From an uncultured bacterium (GTDB lineage Bacteria > Bacteroidota > Bacteroidia > Chitinophagales > Chitinophagaceae): a DNA stretch of 6,024 nucleotides. Positions 1 through 6,002 of this stretch are shown here, in pieces. Location of the stretch: the NCBI GenBank assembly GCA_903957405.1, contig CAJBPC010000100.1, positions 1 through 6,024 of the forward strand, given 5' to 3'. Each line of letters starts with the position of its first letter. Position 1 is the stretch's first letter. The notes under the pieces were generated by a model that was not told the origin of the DNA, did no database searches, and worked only from the letters and a program-made list of their open reading frames with translations. Position numbers and translations under genes: made by a program.

Positions 1-1
1 G

Positions 2-100
2 GCCGTCATCGTAACCTGCCTGGTCGTTTCTATTCTGTATTCCATCAATCACCGGCGACAAAAAGCCATCAGGGATGCCCGAAACGGAACCACATCCTGA
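2..100 (+). CDS. C-terminal end of a membrane protein (partial, unidentified)
   Basis: The frame starting at base 2 is open from the window edge to a TGA at 98-100 and gives 32 residues. The first fifteen or so are hydrophobic (AVIVTCLVVSILYSI), as in a membrane-spanning helix. A short, strongly basic tail follows (NHRRQKAIRDARNGTTS). By the positive-inside rule this tail would lie in the cytoplasm, so the protein probably ends with a transmembrane helix and a cytoplasmic tip. The end overlaps the start of the MurF-Alr gene by 26 bases in a different frame, which suggests one transcript and possibly coupled translation. The fragment is too short to assign a family. That it is coding rests on the hydrophobic-then-basic pattern and on the tight junction with the next gene. 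Confidence 0.6.
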   Translation, partial: AVIVTCLVVSILYSINHRRQKAIRDARNGTTS

Positions 101-2603
101 TCCTGCGAACGGATACACGCCTCGCGACATTGCCGCATGGACCGGAGGATGGATCCAAGACACCTATCCGCCGGGTCTCCTGGCAGATCATATCCTTGTT
201 GACAGCCGTAAGCTGGCATTTCCGGCAACCACTGTTTTTTTTGCAATTGTCACTCCCCGACGGAACGGCCATCTTTTCATCCCTGAATTATACCAGCGGG
301 GTGTACGGCTTTTCGTAACGAGTGAGTGGACGGATGCGGAAATCCTCTCTGGTGCGTGCATCATAAGGGTATCCGACACACTGGTTGCCTTGCAGCAGGT
401 CGCTGCGGCACACAGGGCAGCGTTTCATTTCCCGGTCATCGGCATCACTGGCAGCAACGGGAAGACCTTCGTGAAGGAGTGGCTCAATCATCTGTTGTCT
501 CCGGATTACAGGATCGTGCGCAGTCCGAGGAGTTATAACTCACAGATCGGAGTTCCGTTGAGTGTGTGGCAGATGAAGCCGGGCGATGCGCTTGGTATTT
601 TTGAGGCCGGCATTTCTTTGAAGGGGGAGATGTCGACACTGGAAAGGATCATCCGTCCCGACATCGGCATTTTCACGAACATCGGCGATGCCCACGATGA
701 AGGTTTCTCCGGTAAGGCCGAGAAGGCAGCGGAGAAATGCATGCTTTTCGATCACGCTCGCTGGCTCATCTATTGCAAGGACCATCTCTGGGTGGATGAG
801 GCGGTCCTTTTGCGGTCACGTGCACGCGGATCGGAAACGGGACTTCGATGTGTCACCTGGGGGCGGCATGCCGAAGCTGGTCTGCGCATCACAGAGACGC
901 TGATTTCAGATCATCACACTCAAGTTTGGGCGATATGGGACGGGCATCCGCTAAGCGTCACGATCCCCTTCACAGATAAGGCATCCGTCGAGAATGCGAT
1001 GCATTGCTGGGCCGTGATGATTCATTTGGGTTATTCTCATGAAATCATCCGTGAGAGAATGCTGCAGCTGCCATCCCTATCCATGCGTTTGGAGCTGAAG
1101 GACGGCTTGAATCGTTGTGCCCTGATCAACGACAGCTACAGTGCCGATTGGAGTGCGCTCCAGCTCGCACTGGATTTCATGTCGAACCAGCGCAGGCACC
1201 AGCGACGTACGGTCATACTATCGGATATCCTTCAGAGCGGCCGATCCGGGGAGTCTTTGTATCGAGACATTGCCCATACGCTTCAACGGCACGGGGTCGA
1301 GAGGTTGATTGGTATTGGTCAGGAGATCACTGCACATGCCAGATCATTTGAAGGGATGATTCCCGAGGTCGAATTCCATCCCTCGACAGATCTGTTCCTG
1401 GAACATTTTCATTCATCCCATTTCAGGGATGAGACCATTTTGATCAAAGGTGCGCGGGCTTTTGAATTTGAGCGCATCGCTCAGCTGCTTGGGTTGAAGA
1501 CACACCAGACGGTTTTGGAGATCAACCTGACCGCGATAGCGCACAATCTGGCCAGTTATCGCCGCATGCTCGGCCATGATACCCGGCTCATGGTGATGGT
1601 AAAGGCGTTCTCTTACGGCGCAGGTGCCTATGAGGTTGCGAACCTGCTGCAGTTCCATCAAGCTGATTGGCTTGCGGTGGCATATGCCGACGAAGGTGTG
1701 GAACTGCGGAAGGCAGGCATCAGACTGCCGATCATGGTCATGAATCCCGAACCGGAGACGTTCCCTTTACTGGCCGACCATGACCTGCAGCCTGAGTTGT
1801 ATTCATTCGGCATCGCATCAGCCTTCGAAGGTTATTTGAAGTCGCAGGGCATACGGGATTTTCCCGTACATATAAAACTGGATACCGGCATGCATCGGCT
1901 GGGATTCCTTCCCGATGAGGTGGATGCTTTGGGGAGTTATCTGTCTTCCACCGGGTCTTTCCGTGTGCAGACCGTATTCAGCCATCTTGTGTCGAGTGAG
2001 GATGCCACCGAAGATGGATTCACGATGGAACAGGCTGCCTATTTCGAGCAGGCATGCAAACAACTTGAGGTCGCGCTTGGTCATGGATTCATTCGGCATT
2101 TGGCCAATACCGCAGCTATTGGACGGCATCCCGCGTTACGGTTCGACATGGTCAGACTAGGCATTGGACTTTACGGGGTGGATCCTGCCGCAAATCCCCT
2201 ACTGGCATTGAAGGAGGCATCAACACTAAGCACGACTGTGGCGCAGGTGAAAGCCGTTCCGGCGGGCCAGACGGTGGGGTATGGCCGCAAAGGGAAGCTC
2301 AAACGGGATTCTCTGATCGCCACCATCCGCATCGGATATGCTGACGGATACCCTCGAAGTCTGGGAAATGGTGCCGGAAAGGTATGGATAAGGGAAGGGC
2401 TTTTCCCCGTTGTAGGCAATGTTTGCATGGACATGACCATGGTAGACATCACCGGCCGTGACGATATCCGTGAAGGGGACATTGCCGTGGTATTCGGCAA
2501 GGAAATATCCGTATCAGCACTCGCCCGTTGGGCCGGGACGATCCCCTATGAGATCATGACCGGTATTTCTCAGCGGGTGCAGCGGGTGTACATCGAAGAG
2601 TAG
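75..2603 (+). CDS. Bifunctional MurF (UDP-MurNAc-tripeptide:D-Ala-D-Ala ligase) / alanine racemase fusion
   Basis: This 842-residue cytoplasmic protein joins two peptidoglycan precursor enzymes. Residues about 14-472 form a Mur ligase. The N-terminal substrate domain contains VDSRK (42-46). The ATP-binding loop is TGSNGKT (125-131, K130), followed by RSPRSYNSQIGVPLS (149-163), FEAGIS (176-181) and TNIGDAH (201-207). The C-terminal ligase domain contains NDSYSADWS (352-360) and ILIKGAR (455-461). MurF adds D-Ala-D-Ala to UDP-MurNAc-tripeptide using ATP. Residues about 478-842 form a fold-type III alanine racemase (L-Ala to D-Ala). PLP lysine K510 lies in VMVKAFSYG, MHRLGF is at 606-611, RLGIGLYG at 694-701, the catalytic tyrosine Y755 in RIGYADGYP, and CMDM at 784-787. 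All main racemase residues are present. ATG 75 is the only nearby start and leaves a short leader before YTPRDIA; no clear ribosome binding site is seen. The fusion is known in Bacteroidota. The MurF half has a diverged YNANP signature, so its activity is less certain than that of the racemase half. Confidence 0.96.
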   Translation: MPETEPHPDPANGYTPRDIAAWTGGWIQDTYPPGLLADHILVDSRKLAFPATTVFFAIVTPRRNGHLFIPELYQRGVRLFVTSEWTDAEILSGACIIRVSDTLVALQQVAAAHRAAFHFPVIGITGSNGKTFVKEWLNHLLSPDYRIVRSPRSYNSQIGVPLSVWQMKPGDALGIFEAGISLKGEMSTLERIIRPDIGIFTNIGDAHDEGFSGKAEKAAEKCMLFDHARWLIYCKDHLWVDEAVLLRSRARGSETGLRCVTWGRHAEAGLRITETLISDHHTQVWAIWDGHPLSVTIPFTDKASVENAMHCWAVMIHLGYSHEIIRERMLQLPSLSMRLELKDGLNRCALINDSYSADWSALQLALDFMSNQRRHQRRTVILSDILQSGRSGESLYRDIAHTLQRHGVERLIGIGQEITAHARSFEGMIPEVEFHPSTDLFLEHFHSSHFRDETILIKGARAFEFERIAQLLGLKTHQTVLEINLTAIAHNLASYRRMLGHDTRLMVMVKAFSYGAGAYEVANLLQFHQADWLAVAYADEGVELRKAGIRLPIMVMNPEPETFPLLADHDLQPELYSFGIASAFEGYLKSQGIRDFPVHIKLDTGMHRLGFLPDEVDALGSYLSSTGSFRVQTVFSHLVSSEDATEDGFTMEQAAYFEQACKQLEVALGHGFIRHLANTAAIGRHPALRFDMVRLGIGLYGVDPAANPLLALKEASTLSTTVAQVKAVPAGQTVGYGRKGKLKRDSLIATIRIGYADGYPRSLGNGAGKVWIREGLFPVVGNVCMDMTMVDITGRDDIREGDIAVVFGKEISVSALARWAGTIPYEIMTGISQRVQRVYIEE

Positions 2604-2657
2604 ACAGCGGGGTGATGGTTGAAGGGGCGGGATCGTTAATACTTGTGCATTGTTGAC

Positions 2658-2665
2658 TATATTTG
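2658..2665 (+). promoter_or_regulatory. Candidate Bacteroidota -7 promoter element for lspA
   Basis: The sequence TATATTTG matches the Bacteroidota primary sigma factor -7 consensus TAnnTTTG exactly. It lies in the gap after the MurF-Alr stop and 22 bases before the preferred TTG start of lspA, which would give a short leader of roughly 15-20 bases. No TTG or TTTG is found at the usual spacing upstream: the closest TTG, at 2643-2645, is only 12 bases away. The -33 element is therefore weak or absent. A promoter here would let lspA and the lipoprotein gene be transcribed independently of murF-alr. Confidence 0.45.
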
Positions 2666-2687
2666 TGTCGTACAAATAATCGTTGCA

Positions 2688-3380
2688 TTGAAGCTGAAAC
2701 ACGTATTCATACTGACTTTCCTGATCCTTTTAGCGGACCAGGCACTGAAAGTTTACATCAAGACCCATTATTACCTCGGTCAGGAGCATCCCGTATTTGC
2801 ATCGATTCCGTGGTTCAGGATGCATTTCATCGAGAACGAGGGCATGGCCTATGGATGGAAGCTTGGGGGTGAATGGGGCAAGATAGCCCTTACCTTATTC
2901 AGGCTTGTTGCGGTTGTTTTCGGCACTTATTATCTGGCAATGGTCACCAGAAAGCAGTATCACATCGGCTTCATCGTCTGTGCCACGCTTATCTATGCCG
3001 GAGCGATCGGCAATCTGATCGACAGTATCATTTATGGGCGGATCTTCGAGAGCAGCGATCCTTACGTACAGAACATTGCCAAGTCTCTGATCCAGGAAAA
3101 TTTCACAGGTGGGTATGCCGGCTTGCTTCATGGGAAAGTGGTGGACATGCTTTATTTCCCGATCATCACGGATGCCCGGTATCCTGATTGGTTTCCGATA
3201 TGGGGAGGTGAGACTTTTGAGTTCTTCAGGCCTGTGTTTAATATTGCAGATACCGCCATCTCTACCGGAGTGATCTCGATCCTGGTTTTTCAAAATCGCT
3301 TCTTCAATCCCGCAGAGAAGGATCGCCATCCGAAGACGGAGACGAATACGGCCGTTGGAGATGAGGTGACGGCGTCTTGA
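2688..3380 (+). CDS. lspA: Lipoprotein signal peptidase (signal peptidase II)
   Basis: LspA is an inner-membrane aspartyl protease that cuts the signal peptide from prolipoproteins in front of the lipidated cysteine. With the TTG start at 2688 the protein has 230 residues and begins MKLKHVFILTF. Four hydrophobic helices are visible at about 4-24, 66-86, 93-113 and 184-203. Family motifs are ADQALK (16-21), ENEGMAYG (49-56), GAIGNLID (105-112, N109 and D112), HGKVVDM (148-154, D153) and FNIADTAI (184-191, D188). D153 and D188 correspond to the catalytic pair D124/D143 of Pseudomonas aeruginosa LspA, and both are present. The protein is longer than the usual 150-170 residues. There are about 32 extra residues between GNLID and VVDM, about 16 more before FNIAD, and a polar tail of about 25 residues. 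Inserts of this kind are usual in Bacteroidota. The frame is also open from a TTG at 2643, but that would add 15 residues running through the likely promoter. The next gene, a lipoprotein, is a likely substrate. Confidence 0.95.
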   Translation: MKLKHVFILTFLILLADQALKVYIKTHYYLGQEHPVFASIPWFRMHFIENEGMAYGWKLGGEWGKIALTLFRLVAVVFGTYYLAMVTRKQYHIGFIVCATLIYAGAIGNLIDSIIYGRIFESSDPYVQNIAKSLIQENFTGGYAGLLHGKVVDMLYFPIITDARYPDWFPIWGGETFEFFRPVFNIADTAISTGVISILVFQNRFFNPAEKDRHPKTETNTAVGDEVTAS

Positions 3381-3407
3381 CCGCATGAAATAATGGAAAA
3401 CATCCGC

Positions 3408-4256
3408 ATGAGAAAGTTCGTTATCATATTCTTTTCCGCCTTTTTCTTTTTTTCCTGTACCAAGGAAACCAGCATTGAAGGAGGAAACAAGGGGCAGGCC
3501 CTTGGAGCTGATTGCAAGCCGAAGCAGATCATCGCGGCGGATTCTGCCACGGGTAGTGCGATACTTTCCATCCTCACCCGTTTCGATGCTGCTGGCAGGG
3601 CTTCATCCGTGGAGATCTATGACAGCATCAACAACACCTCGCAGTTCGATCAAACTTTGCAATATGCCGGGGATACGTTGAGGGTATCGGCCGACGAGTA
3701 TTTTCTGCTGGATGCAGGGAAGAGGGTGAAGGAATATTCGCTTGTCCAGGATGTGAACAATGCTCCGGAGACCATCCGATACAAATACACCTATGATGCG
3801 TCCGGCTATCTGGTCAAGAAAGAACTCTTTTCATCCAGTATCCCATTGCCGATTCCACTGATTCAGTTCACATACACATGGGCGGGACAGAACATGGTAG
3901 CCGTGGATGGTTCTGTCGTGATACCGGGGCTGACGCAGAAAGTATTCACTGCGGCACTTGAGTATGATGCCAATGCCGTAGCAAAGAATTTCCTTCCGAT
4001 TTTTCCGGATGCGGCGGAAGCATCGCTGTTGATCATGTCTGTAGATCTGGGTAAGAAATCCCGTAACCTGGTCAAACGGATCAGTATCACGACTTACAAT
4101 AACCTGGGCGTGGTGGACGAGATCCTCACGACGAATTTTGGGAACTATGTATTTTCCTCCGACGGGTATCTGGTTGAATGGATCGTGAATGGCGACGAGC
4201 CCGGGAGCCTTCCATTTCCCAAGGGGAAAAACATTTTCAAATATTTTTGTAAGTAG
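3408..4256 (+). CDS. Putative lipoprotein of unknown function with YD-like repeats
   Basis: From ATG 3408 this is a 282-residue protein. It starts with a type II signal peptide: MRK, a very phenylalanine-rich core, then FFSC with the lipidated cysteine at residue 17. Residues after the cysteine read TKETSIEGG. A lysine and an acidic residue this close to the cysteine resemble, imperfectly, the export signals that send Bacteroidota lipoproteins to the cell surface. The mature part looks beta-rich and holds weak YD/RHS-like units: RFDAAGRASSVEIYD, YTYDASGYLVKK, and near the end FSSDGYLVEWIV. Two further cysteines, in GADCKP (C36) and in the last residues YFCK (C281), could form a disulfide tying the two ends together. 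The gene follows lspA after 27 bases and is probably cotranscribed with it. An in-frame ATG at 3393 would add MENIR; the later start gives the more typical signal peptide. I do not recognise a named family. Similar small lipoproteins are common in Chitinophagaceae, but no function can be given. Confidence 0.85.
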   Translation: MRKFVIIFFSAFFFFSCTKETSIEGGNKGQALGADCKPKQIIAADSATGSAILSILTRFDAAGRASSVEIYDSINNTSQFDQTLQYAGDTLRVSADEYFLLDAGKRVKEYSLVQDVNNAPETIRYKYTYDASGYLVKKELFSSSIPLPIPLIQFTYTWAGQNMVAVDGSVVIPGLTQKVFTAALEYDANAVAKNFLPIFPDAAEASLLIMSVDLGKKSRNLVKRISITTYNNLGVVDEILTTNFGNYVFSSDGYLVEWIVNGDEPGSLPFPKGKNIFKYFCK

Positions 4257-4282
4257 CGACCTGAAGCTCCTCATTCGATTGT

Positions 4283-4306
4283 GACGACCATTCTCCGGTT
4301 GTTTTT
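4283..4306 (+). terminator. Weak intrinsic terminator-like hairpin
   Basis: ACGACC (4284-4289) can pair with GGTTGT (4297-4302), with one G-U pair and a seven-base loop, and the 3' arm runs straight into a T tract (4302-4306, then CTCC). It starts 27 bases after the lipoprotein stop codon, where the end of the lspA-lipoprotein transcript would be expected. The stem is short and not very GC-rich, so this is only a candidate. Confidence 0.35.
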
Positions 4307-4351
4307 CTCCATTTTCATTTGTTTAATTACAGTTTATCTGGTGTGAAGTCG

Positions 4352-4367
4352 GCATGGGATCCCATGC
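4352..4367. repeat. Perfect 16-base palindrome upstream of yifB
   Basis: GCATGGGATCCCATGC is identical to its own reverse complement. It lies between the AT-rich promoter-like patch and the yifB start codon, ending 21 bases before ATG 4389. With no spacer in the middle it suits a site for a symmetric DNA-binding dimer. In RNA it could fold as a six-base-pair stem with a GATC loop, extended outward by a G-U (4351/4368) and a C-G pair (4350/4369). Either form could affect yifB expression. The symmetry is directly visible; the function is an inference. Confidence 0.6.
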
Positions 4368-4388
4368 TGTGTGGTGTACTTTCATGTC

Positions 4389-5936
4389 ATGTTCGTAAAG
4401 ACTTTCGGCAGTACGGTTTATGGTGTGGAGGCGATGACGATCACCGTTGAGGTGAATTGGGATGCGAAGGGTAAGGAATATTTCATCGTTGGGCTTCCTG
4501 ATAGTGCAGTGAAAGAGAGTATGCACCGGATAGAGAGTGCTATCAAGTCCAACGACTTTGAGATGCCCCGTACGAAGATCGTCGTCAACCTGGCGCCAGC
4601 GGATGTGAGGAAGAGTGGGACGGCATTTGATTTGCCGATAGCCATGGGGGTGTTGGGTGCTTCTGAGCAGATGCGGAACTGGGAGCGGCTGCAGGACTAT
4701 CTTTTGATGGGCGAATTGAGCCTTGAAGGCGAGGTTCGACCCATCAAAGGGGCCCTGCCCATTGCCATCCAGGCGCGTCGAGACAAGTTTCGGGGTTTGA
4801 TCGTACCTGTCATGAATGCCAAGGAGGCGGGGATGGTAAGCAACCTCAATGTCTATGGGGTGAGTCATATCCGCGAGGTCATTGATTTCTTTGAAGGGGG
4901 GGAGCGATCATTGCATCCGGTGACGGTCGATATTCGGGAGGAATTCCAGGATGCGCAGAATAGTTTCGATACGGATTTTTCAGAAGTGAAGGGACAGGAG
5001 CACATCAAGCGTGCATTGGAGATCGCTGCGGCAGGCGGGCATAATGTGATACTGATTGGTCCGCCTGGTGCCGGGAAGACAATGCTTGCCAAAAGGCTGC
5101 CCACGATACTGCCGCCATTGACCCTTCAGGAAGCGCTTGAGACGACAAAGATCCACAGCGTGGCCGGGAAGATGGCTGATCATGCCACGATCATATCAAG
5201 AAGGCCCTTTAGGTCGCCACACCATACGATCAGCGACGTAGCGCTTGTAGGAGGCGGTGGCATCCCCCAGCCGGGAGAGATATCTCTTTCCCATAACGGA
5301 GTGCTTTTTCTCGATGAGTTGCCGGAATTCAAGCGAAGCGTCCTGGAGGTCATGCGACAGCCGATGGAAGAGCGGAAGGTGACGATCAGTCGCGCGAAAG
5401 TCGCCGTGGATTTCCCAGCGTCATTCATGTTGGTCGCTTCGATGAATCCCTGTCCCTGCGGGTATTATAACCATCCTGAAAGGGAGTGCACCTGCCCTGC
5501 CGGTGCCGTACAGAAATACCTCAACAAGGTCTCCGGACCTTTACTCGACAGGATCGATCTGCATGTCGAAGTTACGCCGGTTGCTTTTTCAGAACTTTCT
5601 GGCAACTATGGAGGGGAGTCATCCTCTGTGATCAGGGATCGGGTCATCGGGGCCCGTACATTGCAGGCCTCTCGGTTCTCCGAAGAAGGTGGGCTGTATG
5701 CCAACGCACAGATGGGCAGCAGGTTGTTGCAGCAGGTATGTCGGCTCGATCCGGTCTGCAGGAATTTACTCAAGGTGGCCATGGAGCGATTGAATCTTTC
5801 GGCAAGGGCTTATGACAGGATTTTGAAGGTGGGTCGCACCATTGCCGACCTGTCGGGTGCGGATGATATTTCACCGGAGCATATTGCGGAAGCGATACAG
5901 TATCGGAGTTTGGACAGGGAAGGATGGGGTGCGTGA
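4389..5936 (+). CDS. YifB/ComM family Mg-chelatase-like AAA+ ATPase
   Basis: From ATG 4389 the protein has 515 residues, close to the family length of about 500-510, and starts MFVKTFGSTVYGVEA as is typical of YifB proteins. Residues about 1-170 form the Lon-protease-like N-terminal domain, with IVGLPDSAVKES (33-44) and NLAPADVRKSGTAFDLPIA (67-85). The AAA+ Mg-chelatase domain covers about 198-395: Walker A GPPGAGKT (224-231), FRSPHHTISD (274-283), Walker B VLFLDELPE (305-313), sensor region ASMNPCPCGYY (350-360) and the arginine in LLDRIDL (R388). The C-terminal domain includes LSARAYDRILKVGRTIADL (470-488). Cysteines 355, 357, 367 and 369 form a CxC...CxC set that may bind metal. ComM in Vibrio cholerae is a hexameric helicase that promotes branch migration during natural transformation; whether this host is competent is unknown. 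In-frame GTG codons at 4371 and 4374 would extend the protein by six or five residues, but the family N-terminus fits ATG 4389. All ATPase motifs are intact. Confidence 0.95.
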   Translation: MFVKTFGSTVYGVEAMTITVEVNWDAKGKEYFIVGLPDSAVKESMHRIESAIKSNDFEMPRTKIVVNLAPADVRKSGTAFDLPIAMGVLGASEQMRNWERLQDYLLMGELSLEGEVRPIKGALPIAIQARRDKFRGLIVPVMNAKEAGMVSNLNVYGVSHIREVIDFFEGGERSLHPVTVDIREEFQDAQNSFDTDFSEVKGQEHIKRALEIAAAGGHNVILIGPPGAGKTMLAKRLPTILPPLTLQEALETTKIHSVAGKMADHATIISRRPFRSPHHTISDVALVGGGGIPQPGEISLSHNGVLFLDELPEFKRSVLEVMRQPMEERKVTISRAKVAVDFPASFMLVASMNPCPCGYYNHPERECTCPAGAVQKYLNKVSGPLLDRIDLHVEVTPVAFSELSGNYGGESSSVIRDRVIGARTLQASRFSEEGGLYANAQMGSRLLQQVCRLDPVCRNLLKVAMERLNLSARAYDRILKVGRTIADLSGADDISPEHIAEAIQYRSLDREGWGA

Positions 5937-6002
5937 AACGTGGTGCAAGCACTCTGGAATTTGGACTCAACAGCGTTGTATTCAAAAAGTGACAGAGGAA
6001 AC

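Larger units (their letters stand above)
4257..4388 (+). promoter_or_regulatory. Gap between lipoprotein gene and yifB, probable promoter region
   Basis: These 132 bases separate the lipoprotein stop from the chosen yifB start, the longest non-coding stretch in the window. They hold the terminator-like hairpin, an AT-rich patch around 4302-4340, and the palindrome at 4352-4367. A TTTG at 4318-4321 could act as a -33 element, but the best downstream candidate, TATCTG at 4335-4340, is a poor match to TAnnTTTG and is only 13 bases away. A promoter is expected from the layout, but no exact site can be assigned. Confidence 0.35.

Noticed and set aside
2571..2588. Tandem CAGCGGGTG CAGCGGGTG at the end of murF-alr, with a similar CAGCGGGGTG at 2605-2614
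   Set aside because: The tandem encodes QRVQRV, which fits the normal alanine racemase C-terminus, and the third copy is imperfect. Most likely coincidence; no sign of a larger repeat array.
2895..3386. 163-codon open frame on the minus strand across lspA
   Set aside because: It lies opposite conserved LspA motifs and its product is arginine- and isoleucine-rich with no family pattern; a shadow frame.
3441..3453. T5-C-T7 tract in the lipoprotein signal peptide as a possible phase-variation site or terminator
   Set aside because: It encodes the phenylalanine-rich hydrophobic core of the signal peptide, has no hairpin before it, and is short for slippage switching.
3831..4274. 147-codon open frame on the minus strand across the lipoprotein gene
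   Set aside because: The plus-strand gene has a clear signal peptide and lipobox, while the antisense product has no recognisable feature.
4323..4868. 181-codon open frame on the minus strand overlapping the yifB start
   Set aside because: It is antisense to a well-supported gene with conserved motifs, and its translation is rich in H, R and P without recognisable domains, as expected for a shadow frame.
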